NCBI RefSeq assembly: GCF_036016195.1
Contig: NZ_JAYWTM010000001.1
Coordinates: 744,001 to 808,000, forward strand
Direction: 5' to 3'
Source of the DNA: Brenneria populi
GTDB lineage: Bacteria > Pseudomonadota > Gammaproteobacteria > Enterobacterales > Enterobacteriaceae
DNA: 64,000 bases
The translations under genes and the position numbers were made by a program. Positions 43,255-52,180 of this stretch are shown piece by piece. Numbering within the stretch: the first letter of the stretch is position 1; every line of letters starts with the position of its first letter. The notes under the pieces are model-generated. The model ran no database searches and was not told the DNA's origin. It worked only from the letters and a program-made list of their open reading frames with translations.

Positions 43255-44046
43255 TCAGAACGGGTAGTCGTGATAGCCCATCTGTTCCGAGATGTTTCTG
43301 GCGGCGGTATGTAATATACCGACGTATTCGAGCTTGTTTGCCTCGGAAAAACGGATGGTCGGAAATGAAATGCTTAGGCCCGCGATAACGACCCCGAAGC
43401 GGTCGAAAACAGGAACGGCGATGCAGCGCAGCCCTTCTTCCTGTTCTTCGTTATCTTCGCCGTAGCCCTGCGCACGCACGATATCCAGTTGGGCCATCAG
43501 CGCGTCAAGCCCGCAGAGCGTATGCGGCGTACTGCGGGTGAACTCGATGTTTTCAAAGATTTCGTTCACCTCCTGGCGATCGCGCCAGGCCAACAGCACC
43601 TTACCGATGGCGGTACTGTATAGCGGATTACGGCGGCCGATACGGGAATACATGCGCAGGTTGTACATCGAGTCGATTTTATGGATATAGACAATGCTGT
43701 CTTCATCCAACGCGCCAAGGTGAATGGTTTCCCGCGTAAGAGCGGAAAGCTCCCGCATTTGAATATCGGCGCTGCGGATTAAATCGACGTTTTGCAGCGC
43801 TTTGGCGCCGAGTTCAAACAGTTTCAACGTCAGCGAATACTTTTCCGATTCCCCTTCCTGCGCCACATAGCCCAACGATTTCATCGTCTGCAAGAATCGA
43901 TAAACGGTACTTTTAGACATCAGCACGCGCTGAGACAGTTCGGTAATGCCGATTTCGCGCTCTTCGCCCAATGCCTGCAGAATACCGAAAACTTTTAGCA
44001 CGGATGACACGGAATCAGGCTGTTTATCTAAATCTGCAATCGCCAT
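43255..44046 (-). CDS. kdgR: Pectin-catabolism repressor KdgR (IclR family)
   Basis: A 263-residue IclR-type repressor, the length of E. coli and Dickeya KdgR. The winged helix (about 15-75) includes ITELSQRVLMSKSTVYRFLQ. The effector domain follows, with GALDEDSIVYIHKIDS and EEGLRCIAVPVFDRFG. It binds 2-keto-3-deoxygluconate and then releases pectinase and uronate genes. A perfect operator lies before kduD in this window. It is near htpX as in E. coli. Confidence 0.96.
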   Translation of the reverse strand: MAIADLDKQPDSVSSVLKVFGILQALGEEREIGITELSQRVLMSKSTVYRFLQTMKSLGYVAQEGESEKYSLTLKLFELGAKALQNVDLIRSADIQMRELSALTRETIHLGALDEDSIVYIHKIDSMYNLRMYSRIGRRNPLYSTAIGKVLLAWRDRQEVNEIFENIEFTRSTPHTLCGLDALMAQLDIVRAQGYGEDNEEQEEGLRCIAVPVFDRFGVVIAGLSISFPTIRFSEANKLEYVGILHTAARNISEQMGYHDYPF

Positions 44047-44185
44047 TTTTCTAGTTACCCTACTTGATTTTTCTTGTTTTAAAAAAATAGAACAGTGGTT
44101 TTAGTATAAAGGGAAGATTTTGATTATGGCAATATTTAAGCAGGAGAAGAGACGCATTCGGCATGGTTGCATACGACAAATACGA

Positions 44186-44208
44186 CAAAGGCCCGTAACG
44201 GGCCTTTG
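44186..44208 (-). terminator. Terminator between htpX and kdgR
   Basis: Ten-bp stem CAAAGGCCCG/CGGGCCTTTG with a 3-base loop, 20 bases after the htpX stop. Confidence 0.85.
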
Positions 44209-44228
44209 AGGGGCGATAGCCAATTCGG

Positions 44229-45110
44229 TTATTTCAGGTAGGCGCCGGAGCGCAGCGCTTCGATTCGTTTGTCCAGCGGCGGATGCGACATAAACAATTC
44301 GCTGAACGACTTGGATTTACCATTGATGCAGAAAGCCATAATGCTGCCCTCTTCCTGCGGTTCATAGCTGGTCTTCAAGCGCTGCAAAGCCGCAATCATT
44401 TTTTCGCGCCCGACCAGTTTCGCCGACCCGGCGTCCGCATGGAACTCGCGATAGCGCGAGAACCACATGGTAATGATGCTGGCAAGAATACCGAACACCA
44501 GTTCCAGCACCGTCGCAACGGCGAAATAGATCATCGGGTTGCCATTGCTGCTTTCGCCCTCGTCGCGATTGCCGGACAGGAAACCGGAAGCAAGCTGGGC
44601 AAGAATACGGGAAATAAAGATGACAAAGGTGTTCACGATGCCCTGAATCAGCGTCATGGTCACCATATCGCCATTGGCGACGTGGCTGATTTCGTGCGCG
44701 ATAACCGCTTCCGCCTCATCGCGGCTCATGTTTTGCAGCAGCCCGGTACTGACCGCAACCAGCGAGGCGTCACGACGGGCGCCCGTGGCGAATGCGTTGA
44801 TATCCGGCGCATGGTAGATCGCCACCTGAGGCATGACGATGCCGACCTGCTGAGACTGCGAACGGACGGTTTCCAGCAGCCAACGTTCGGTTTCATTGCG
44901 TGGCTGCTCGATCACTTCACCACCGACAGATCGTAATGCCATCCATTTAGACATCAACAGCGAAACAAACGCGCCGCCGAAGCCAAACAGCCCAGCCATT
45001 ATCATTAACCCCTGGACACTGCTGGATTGAATTCCCGTCAGGCTGAGAATCAGCCCGAAAACCAACATCACCGCCAGGTTGGTGATCAGGAAAAGCGCAA
45101 TACGCATCAT
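44229..45110 (-). CDS. htpX: Membrane zinc metalloprotease HtpX
   Basis: A 293-residue M48B protease, the E. coli length and about 90 percent identical by eye. Zinc site HEISH at residues 139-143 with the third ligand Glu in SRYREFHADAGSAKLVG. Four hydrophobic segments anchor it in the inner membrane with the active site in the cytoplasm. It acts with FtsH in quality control of membrane proteins. It is usually under heat-shock or Cpx control; I could not fix a promoter in the 45111-45395 gap. Confidence 0.97.
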   Translation of the reverse strand: MMRIALFLITNLAVMLVFGLILSLTGIQSSSVQGLMIMAGLFGFGGAFVSLLMSKWMALRSVGGEVIEQPRNETERWLLETVRSQSQQVGIVMPQVAIYHAPDINAFATGARRDASLVAVSTGLLQNMSRDEAEAVIAHEISHVANGDMVTMTLIQGIVNTFVIFISRILAQLASGFLSGNRDEGESSNGNPMIYFAVATVLELVFGILASIITMWFSRYREFHADAGSAKLVGREKMIAALQRLKTSYEPQEEGSIMAFCINGKSKSFSELFMSHPPLDKRIEALRSGAYLK

Positions 45111-45395
45111 AGAAGTTTGATTTCCTCTCGCAGAAAAATAAAAGTTTGCAACGCTTACATCGTATGGGTTGCGATGACATTTTCAAGCATTCTTAACTTT
45201 TCAGTTACCAAATCAACATAACTTTACATTTTATAAGGAGAAATGCCGATTATACCGGCAGGTCGGCGACGGCGATTGATAACAAATCCATCACAGAAAG
45301 CGGCGGGGCAAACAACAAACGGGAGCGATAACGCCCCCGTTTGCATCAAGCTGATTGACAACGGCGGGACGGCGATGACGGGAGACGTTCGCCCA

Positions 45396-46628
45396 TCAGC
45401 TTTGCGCATGAGCCATTGCGGCGTTCGCGCTATTTACAGAGCAGGCGCGCGGCTGTTTCGGCGGTTTTATCCACAGGGCGATCAGCAGTGACGCCGCCGA
45501 CATAATGACGATCGCCATAAAGGTCGCCTGGAAACCGCCCAATTGCGTGGCGATAAACGAACCGGACAACGCGCCGATGCCGAATCCCTGATAAATCACG
45601 CCATAGTTTTTACTGTGATTTTTCAGGCCGAAGAAGTCGCCCACGATTGCCGGGAATACGGTAATGTTGCCGCCGAAGCAGAAGGCGATCGCGCTCACGC
45701 AGACAAAGAACAGGAGCGGATTGAGCGGCAGGAAAGTCATAACGGACACCGCGACCGTGGTCACCAGCAGGGTAAAGGATATTACGCGCAGGCGGCCGAT
45801 ATTGTCCGACATGGCGCCAAGAACAATGCGTCCCAGCGTATTGAATACCGCGATCGCAGAAACCGCGTTGGCCGCCGTCTCCATACTCATGCCGGCCATC
45901 TGAACGCCGATATCTTTTACCACGCCGATCAGATACAGACCGCTCATGCAGGCGGTAAAAAAGATGACAAACAACAGGTACGACTCTTTCGTCGCCAGCA
46001 TCTCCCGCAGTGAAAAGTCGTAAACGCGCCCCTGCGCGGACGGCATACGCGCTGCCGCGCTCGCATCGGGCTCCTTCAGCAGCGCGCTGCCGGCGAGGAT
46101 CATCGCCATCACGATAACGCCCCAGTAGAAGAACGCCGCCGAAACGCCGACCTCAGCGATCAGAAAATGATTAACATACTTGAATAACAGACTGCCCGTA
46201 CCAAAGGCGCCGACGGAAACGCCGGCGATTAAGCCTTTACGCTCGGGAAACCACTTAATCAGGTTGGACAGCGTGGTGATATATGCGGTGCCATCGGCGA
46301 AACCGACCACCACGCCCATCAGAAGATAGACCAGCGTCAGCGATGACGCGCCGGCGCTGGCCATCAGGCCCAACCCCAACGCGATGCCGGCGAACAAAGT
46401 CAAACGGCGAATACCGATACGCTCCTGCAATTTGCCGGCAAACAGCGTCGCCACGGCCAGACTGAAACTGGTAATGGAAAACGTGGTGGACACGGAGCTC
46501 AGCGACCAGCCGAACTTATCAACCAGAGGCTGATTGAATAGGCTCCAGGTATAAATCGTACCCAGCCCCATTTGCGTAATGATGGTGCCTAAAACAATTA
46601 AACTTCGATTTGCTGATTTCGCCTTCAT
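45396..46628 (-). CDS. yhjX: OFA-family MFS transporter, YhjX-like (pyruvate-responsive)
   Basis: A 410-residue, 12-helix major facilitator of the oxalate/formate antiporter (OFA) family. It matches E. coli YhjX in NRSLIVLGTIITQMGLGTIYTW, the loop SNLIKWFPERKGLIAG, and the second half IVGDFFGLKNHSKNYGVIYQ. E. coli YhjX is induced by extracellular pyruvate through YpdA/YpdB and is proposed to move pyruvate or a related acid. Here it sits directly after ypdAB with an apparent YpdB operator between. Confidence 0.92.
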   Translation of the reverse strand: MKAKSANRSLIVLGTIITQMGLGTIYTWSLFNQPLVDKFGWSLSSVSTTFSITSFSLAVATLFAGKLQERIGIRRLTLFAGIALGLGLMASAGASSLTLVYLLMGVVVGFADGTAYITTLSNLIKWFPERKGLIAGVSVGAFGTGSLLFKYVNHFLIAEVGVSAAFFYWGVIVMAMILAGSALLKEPDASAAARMPSAQGRVYDFSLREMLATKESYLLFVIFFTACMSGLYLIGVVKDIGVQMAGMSMETAANAVSAIAVFNTLGRIVLGAMSDNIGRLRVISFTLLVTTVAVSVMTFLPLNPLLFFVCVSAIAFCFGGNITVFPAIVGDFFGLKNHSKNYGVIYQGFGIGALSGSFIATQLGGFQATFMAIVIMSAASLLIALWIKPPKQPRACSVNSANAAMAHAQS

Positions 46629-46762
46629 GGGTTTTCCCCTGCGTCAGAAGTCTGGCTAAAAATATAAGCTGACGCGATGGGAAATATATCGCCGCAAACA
46701 CCGTCAGCCTATGGGCTGAAGCCAGTATACAAGCGGGCTGACAGTGGTTGTTTAAATAGGGA

Positions 46763-46793
46763 ATGAGATGCCTGAAATGCGGAATGAAATGCC
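46763..46793. promoter_or_regulatory. Candidate YpdB operator of yhjX
   Basis: On the minus strand, GGCATTTCAT, an 11-base spacer, then GGCATCTCAT. E. coli YpdB is reported to bind two direct GGCATTTCAT repeats spaced by 11 bases before yhjX; this site differs at one base. It lies 135 bases before yhjX and touches the ypdB stop. Confidence 0.88.
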
Positions 46794-46794
46794 G

Positions 46795-47544
46795 CTAAAG
46801 ACGCATCAACGACCTAAACTCTTTTATCTTGCTGCGGCTCACCGGCACCTCGAAGTCCAGATCGTTAAGACGCAGGATATAGGTATTGTTGAACCAGGGA
46901 ACAATTTCGCGGATTTTGGTCAGGTTTACGCAGTAAGAACGGTGACAGCGGAAGAAATACTCCTCCGGCAAACGGTTGCAGAATTCGGTGATATTCATCG
47001 GCATGACGAACTCCTCGCGCCGAGTATATACCAGGGTGACTTTCTCCTGCGCCGCCGCGTAATAGATATTGTTAATATCCGTTACGATAATGCGCTCGTC
47101 CTTCACCAGATTGATGGTTTGCTGCGTGTTGCGCTGCGCGCCGGCGCCGTTTCCCGGCTCGGCGACCGGCAGCGACTGTCTCTGCCGCCAGAGCGCTTCC
47201 AGCTTATTCAGCATCGTCACGATACGCGACTCGTGATAAGGCTTGAGGATATAGTCGAAGGCCTCGACTTCAAAAGCTTCGACCGCATGCTCCTTATACG
47301 CGGTAATAAAAATGATATAAGGCTTATGGGCGAATTTACTGATATTTTGCGCCAGGCAAACCCCATCCAGCGATGGGATATTGATATCGAGAAAGATGGC
47401 GTCGACTTCGTTATGTTGCAGATATTTTAATACATCAAGTCCGTCGTCGAAGGTCGCCTCAATACTGATATTGCTGTGCGCCTTGATAAGGTAGCTCAAC
47501 TCTTGCTGAGCCAGGAATTCATCCTCAACAATTATCGCTTTCAC
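46795..47544 (-). CDS. ypdB: Response regulator YpdB (LytTR family)
   Basis: A 249-residue regulator. Receiver domain 1-120 with the phospho-acceptor Asp53 in IFLDINIPSLDG and conserved Lys in YILKPYHESR. A linker rich in Gly/Ala leads to a LytTR DNA-binding domain (about 145-245) with FFRCHRSYCVNL and EVPVSRSKIKEF. It matches E. coli YpdB over its length. It overlaps ypdA by 4 bases, so the two are translationally coupled. Target: the repeat pair before yhjX. Confidence 0.94.
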   Translation of the reverse strand: MKAIIVEDEFLAQQELSYLIKAHSNISIEATFDDGLDVLKYLQHNEVDAIFLDINIPSLDGVCLAQNISKFAHKPYIIFITAYKEHAVEAFEVEAFDYILKPYHESRIVTMLNKLEALWRQRQSLPVAEPGNGAGAQRNTQQTINLVKDERIIVTDINNIYYAAAQEKVTLVYTRREEFVMPMNITEFCNRLPEEYFFRCHRSYCVNLTKIREIVPWFNNTYILRLNDLDFEVPVSRSKIKEFRSLMRL

Positions 47545-49283
47545 TGCCCTTCTCCTGACTGCATGATTCCAGCGCTCAATTTATCCGGCGAACCCTCCGC
47601 TTGCGAAGTCGTCGGCTGTTTACTGTGCCGGGGAATATAGAAGTAGATCTCCGTGCCCGGCTCCAGCCGCCGGATGTGTAGCCCTTCGCCATATAATAAA
47701 CGCACCCGGTGATGAACATTCAGCAGGCCGATCTTATTGCCCGGCACTTCGTTTCTCGCCACCCGATCGATGGTTTCCTGACCGATCCCGTGTCCGGTGT
47801 CTTTCACGGCGACCAGTAATTTGTCGCCCAAATCTTTCACCGATACCACCACCGTGCCTTTGCCTCTACAGGGTTGAATGCCATGAACGATGGCGTTCTC
47901 CACCAGCGGCTGAATCAGCAAACTGGGAATTCTATAAGAAAGGTCGTCATCAATATCGTAGATAACGGTTAATTTGGCGCCGAAACGCGCCTGCTCAATA
48001 GCGATATAGTCGCGGATTTGATAGAGCTCTTTCTTTATATCAATCAGCGAATCGTCGTTAAGCTCAAGGTTATAGCGCAGGTAGCGCGACAAATTGATCA
48101 CCAGTTGGCGGGCGGTATCCGGATTAATACGAATCGAGGAAGAGATGGCATTCAGCGCATTAAACAGAAAATGAGGATTAATTTTGCTCTGCAACGCCCG
48201 CAACTCCGCCTTGTTGGCCATATCGCGCAGCTGTTCCGTGCGCGAAACCTCAATCTGCGTTGACATAATCTGTGATAGCCCCACGGCCATCACCCGAAGC
48301 GAATAGGTAATTTTATGCGCGTGACAATAGTAGATCTTTAGCGTGCCGGTCACCTGCCCGTGCTCCCATAAAGGAATTACGATCATGGAGTGAATCTGCG
48401 GCGTCAGGTGCTGTTCATCATTATTTTTAATAATGATTTTGCCGTCATTGATCGCCTTCTGCGTCATGGGGCTAATAATATCGTGCCCGACATTGTATTT
48501 CTCTTCGCCAACGCCGACATAGGCTAGAATACGTCGCGTATTGGTAATCGCCACCGCATCCGCATTAATTTCCGTGCGGATGATATTGCAGATGGTCGTC
48601 AGGGAATCGCTGTTGATATTACGAAAATAGGGCAACGTTTTGTGGGCGATATCCAGCGCCAGCTTAGCCTGCCTGGCGGCGATCACTTCCTTTTCATTGG
48701 CGACGCTTTGCACCAGTAAAACTATCAGCCCGATGCACACCGTGCCCAGAATCATCGGCGTGGCAATTTTGGAAACGATATCGAGCCCTAATTCGATCGG
48801 CTTCGCCCAGGCCACCACCAGCAGCATCGTGAGCGATTCACACAGCATGCCGCCCAGAATCCCCACGCTCCACTGCTGCTCTTTTTTGACCTTCAGATTA
48901 ATGTAACCGGCCATGACGCCGGCAATCACGCTGGTAATCAGACAGGGAACGGAGCTAATGCCGCCGATATCGATTAAATAACGGTGAATCCCGGCGATCG
49001 CGCCGGTGGCGATGCCGACCCACGGGCCAAACAAGATGCCGCCCGACATCACCGCAATCACGCGCACATTGACCAGAGAGCCTTCGACGTTGATGCCTGA
49101 GTAGGTGCCGAACAGCGCGAACAGTGAAAAAATGGCCGTGACCATAATGCGCTCTCTGACCGAGTGCTGCTCCTTTTGCAGCAACTGACGAAACTGACGC
49201 GTCCTGGTGAGGAAAAACAGACAGATCAGCATCAGCGCCGCGCGGTCGAACACCGCCAATAGCATCTCAAATATTTCGTGCAC
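47541..49283 (-). CDS. ypdA: Pyruvate-sensing histidine kinase YpdA (LytS family)
   Basis: A 580-residue kinase close to E. coli YpdA (565 aa). A 5TM-5TMR_LYT membrane domain covers about 1-200 (SGGILFGPWVGIATGAIAGIHRY). A GAF domain follows (about 215-355). The histidine kinase part has the phosphohistidine in SKINPHFLFNALNAISSS near residue 370 and an ATPase with QPLVENAIVHGI and KIGLLNVHHRVRLLYG. It senses pyruvate at high-affinity need in E. coli and drives yhjX through YpdB. The C-terminus is about 15 residues longer. Confidence 0.95.
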   Translation of the reverse strand: MHEIFEMLLAVFDRAALMLICLFFLTRTRQFRQLLQKEQHSVRERIMVTAIFSLFALFGTYSGINVEGSLVNVRVIAVMSGGILFGPWVGIATGAIAGIHRYLIDIGGISSVPCLITSVIAGVMAGYINLKVKKEQQWSVGILGGMLCESLTMLLVVAWAKPIELGLDIVSKIATPMILGTVCIGLIVLLVQSVANEKEVIAARQAKLALDIAHKTLPYFRNINSDSLTTICNIIRTEINADAVAITNTRRILAYVGVGEEKYNVGHDIISPMTQKAINDGKIIIKNNDEQHLTPQIHSMIVIPLWEHGQVTGTLKIYYCHAHKITYSLRVMAVGLSQIMSTQIEVSRTEQLRDMANKAELRALQSKINPHFLFNALNAISSSIRINPDTARQLVINLSRYLRYNLELNDDSLIDIKKELYQIRDYIAIEQARFGAKLTVIYDIDDDLSYRIPSLLIQPLVENAIVHGIQPCRGKGTVVVSVKDLGDKLLVAVKDTGHGIGQETIDRVARNEVPGNKIGLLNVHHRVRLLYGEGLHIRRLEPGTEIYFYIPRHSKQPTTSQAEGSPDKLSAGIMQSGEGQ

Positions 49284-49399
49284 AGAACATTCCGCAGCTC
49301 AGACGACAGGCTCGCCACTATAGAAAAAATGCGATCCATATTCCACTTTTAACTGCCGGCACGGATTGCGGCGGCGCCGCGTTCAAAACAGAGCGGCGA

Positions 49400-51568
49400 T
49401 TACTCGACCAGGGAGTCATTTAACGTCAGCAGCCGGGTGAACTCCTTCGCCGGCATCGGATGACCGAAGAAATACCCCTGAGCCTCGTCGCAACCGCGGC
49501 TTTTCAGCAGCTCGCACAACGCCTGCGTTTCGACGCCTTCGGCGATCACCCCGAGGCCAAAACTTTTGCCAAGATAGAGTATCGCCCAGACAATGGCCGC
49601 ATCCGTCGACGATTCACACATGGTGCGCACAAACGTTTGATCGATTTTGAGGCGCGTGACCGGATAGTTTTTTAACACGCTGAGGGAGGCATAGCCGGTT
49701 CCGTAGTCGTCAAACGCGATGCCGATCCCCGCCTTTCGCAGCTCATACAGCGGTTGCAGCATGTTTTCATCCTGACGCAGGATGATATTTTCCGTAATCT
49801 CCAACTCCAGCGAACCGGGCCGCAGCCCGGTTTCGCGCAAAATATCGGCAACTTTTTGCGCCAGCGTGCCCGAGCGGAACTGGGCGCTGAACAGGTTGAT
49901 GCTGATACGAAAATTTTCGACGCCGGCCTCACACCAGGCGGCGGCCTGTTTACAGGCGGTTTTCAGAACCCAGTCGCCGACGCGTTCGGCCCAGGGGCCG
50001 CACTCCAGCGCGGTGAGAAACGCATCCGGTCCAAGCAAGCCTTTATCGGGATGACGCCAGCGCAGCAACGCTTCCGCCCCCACTATTTTGTTATTCGCCA
50101 AACTGACAAGCGGTTGGTAAAACACCTCAAACTCATGTTTTTCATAGGCCTGGGCGAACTCCGACTGGAACGCCTGCTTGGCCTGAAAATTTTCCCGCAG
50201 GGCGCGCGTAAAGAAACGATGGCAATTACGCCCTTCCACCTTGGCCTGATGCAGCGCCAAATCCGCGTTGGTCAACAGCGCCTGAACGGTGACGCCGTTT
50301 CCCGGGCTAAACGCCATCCCGATGCTGGCGCTGACGGTAATCTGGCGCGTCTTCGCCGCCATCTTCTGCGATATGGCATAGATAAGCTGCTCGGCAATGT
50401 TGGCGGCCACGTCCCGATTGCTCAACCCGGGAAATAACAGAGCGAATTCATCGCCTCCCATACGCGCCACCAAAACGTCGGGACGCACGTTCGCCATGAT
50501 TTTCTTCGCCACGTTGACCAGAATATCATCGCCGCTGGCGTGTCCCAGTCCATCGTTGACATCCTTAAAATTATCCAGGTCGAGCAGCATAAGACAAAGC
50601 GTCGATTCGGTTTTCAGCATCCGCGCCAGGTTTGACGTCAATAAGGTGCGATTCGCCAGCCCGGTCAGCGGATCCCGGTGCGCCAGCAAAAATAGTCGTT
50701 CTTCGTTGCGCCGCCGCTCGGCGACGTCATGCAAGACGGCGCCGTAATGTACCTGGTTCTTCTCTTTCCACATACACAGATAGAGTTCGACGAGAAGCGA
50801 AGCGCCGCTTTTGGTGCGCACGTTCAGCTCCAGCATGGCGCTTTTGGCCAACGCGATCCTATCCGTGGACAGCGGCTTCAGCCGAGCGATGGAAAAATCA
50901 GGAATGATGGTATCGATGCTGCGGCCGAGAATTTCGCCATCGGCGTATTCAAGCATCCTTTGCGCGGCGTCATTCCAAAAAGTAATGGCGCCCTTTTCAT
51001 TAAGGCAGATAGCGATATCGGAAGAGGTTTGAGCAATATCTTCAAAACGCCGCTGCCCCGCCTTACGCGCCAGATTAAGCCGCCGCATTTCCAGCCGCTC
51101 CATCACCAGCGCGGCCAGATCCTGCAAGTTGTGTTCATCTCTGGCGCTGAGAGCGGGCCGCGGCCTGATATCGATAATGCATAGCGCGCCGATAGCGTAG
51201 CCGGAAGGCGTGCGTAGCGGAATGCCCGCATAAAAGCGCAGGCAAGGCCCTCCCGTAACCAGCGGATTGTCTTTAAAATGCGGATCTTTACTCGCATCGG
51301 GAACAACCAGGATCCCCGTTCCCTGAATCGCATGCGAACAAAAAGCCATTTCTATCGGCGTCTCCTTTACCGACAGGCCAACTCCCGCGGCAAACAGCTG
51401 CCGTTCTGACTCCAACAGAGAGACCAAAACAATAGGTACATTAAAAATGTTCGCCGCCAGATTAATCAGGTTGTTAAGACCGGAATCAAACAACACATTT
51501 TTAATGCCGTACTCATGAAGAGCAGCAAGGCGATTAGCTTCATCTTTACCTATTGGCGCTCGGCTCAT
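49400..51568 (-). CDS. GAF-PAS-GGDEF-EAL cyclic-di-GMP protein
   Basis: A 722-residue soluble signalling protein. A GAF domain (about 15-165) is followed by a PAS domain (about 175-290), GGDEF (about 300-455) and EAL (about 465-715). The GGDEF active-site motif MGGDEF is intact at 371-375. The EAL domain keeps EALLRW (499-504), ITENI, DDYGTGYASL (from 620) and AEGVET, so both synthesis and breakdown of c-di-GMP look possible. No canonical RxxD inhibitory site is seen upstream of GGDEF. ATG 51568 follows GGGGGGA; the upstream Met adds 15 residues. Confidence 0.92.
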   Translation of the reverse strand: MSRAPIGKDEANRLAALHEYGIKNVLFDSGLNNLINLAANIFNVPIVLVSLLESERQLFAAGVGLSVKETPIEMAFCSHAIQGTGILVVPDASKDPHFKDNPLVTGGPCLRFYAGIPLRTPSGYAIGALCIIDIRPRPALSARDEHNLQDLAALVMERLEMRRLNLARKAGQRRFEDIAQTSSDIAICLNEKGAITFWNDAAQRMLEYADGEILGRSIDTIIPDFSIARLKPLSTDRIALAKSAMLELNVRTKSGASLLVELYLCMWKEKNQVHYGAVLHDVAERRRNEERLFLLAHRDPLTGLANRTLLTSNLARMLKTESTLCLMLLDLDNFKDVNDGLGHASGDDILVNVAKKIMANVRPDVLVARMGGDEFALLFPGLSNRDVAANIAEQLIYAISQKMAAKTRQITVSASIGMAFSPGNGVTVQALLTNADLALHQAKVEGRNCHRFFTRALRENFQAKQAFQSEFAQAYEKHEFEVFYQPLVSLANNKIVGAEALLRWRHPDKGLLGPDAFLTALECGPWAERVGDWVLKTACKQAAAWCEAGVENFRISINLFSAQFRSGTLAQKVADILRETGLRPGSLELEITENIILRQDENMLQPLYELRKAGIGIAFDDYGTGYASLSVLKNYPVTRLKIDQTFVRTMCESSTDAAIVWAILYLGKSFGLGVIAEGVETQALCELLKSRGCDEAQGYFFGHPMPAKEFTRLLTLNDSLVE

Positions 51569-52180
51569 GAAGTCCCCCCGTGGTATCCGTCGTTTTAAAG
51601 CATCAGCGTTCAATGTATAAATACAACCAACTATGTAACGGGATAGAACAATATGAACAAAAAAACAACGTCATAAGAGAAGAAAAACATACCGTATCCG
51701 CAGTAAAACGATAAAACAAATCATAACTGATAGATTATTATAATAAAAAACCCCACCATTAGTTTCCTGTAGAAATAATAACAATCTTGAATATTAAATC
51801 TTAATAATGATTTTTAGGGGTAAGATTAACGCCCGTATCGGGGCGGAATTGGGGGTCGATGCAGGATAAATAGGCGCGGCGCGCCCGCTTGACTTAGCGC
51901 TTTTTTGCATGATGATGGACGGACGAAACGCGGCGCAACACAGAATAGGGCGAATATTGAATTGGAATAAAATAAGCGTATTATGATTTTATGTTGAGGC
52001 AAAGTTAAATTCACGTCAGAAGATTGATGTAGCTTTGCAAAATTACATAACTAAAAACAGGCGTTCGCTGCTCATCAAGGTATGCTCTATCTTGATACGG
52101 CGTCCTACCACAACCACAACTGATTGGATACATTTCAGCTTTTATGCTGCACCCTATTCCATAGATAAAGGAGAAATAAC
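51569..52180. other. Intergenic region before the aldehyde dehydrogenase gene
   Basis: 612 bases, AT-rich at the GGDEF-EAL side, with no supportable gene. A possible promoter is TTGAAT at 51957-51962 and TATTAT at 51979-51984, 16 bases apart, pointing at the aldehyde dehydrogenase. This is weak evidence. Confidence 0.35.
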
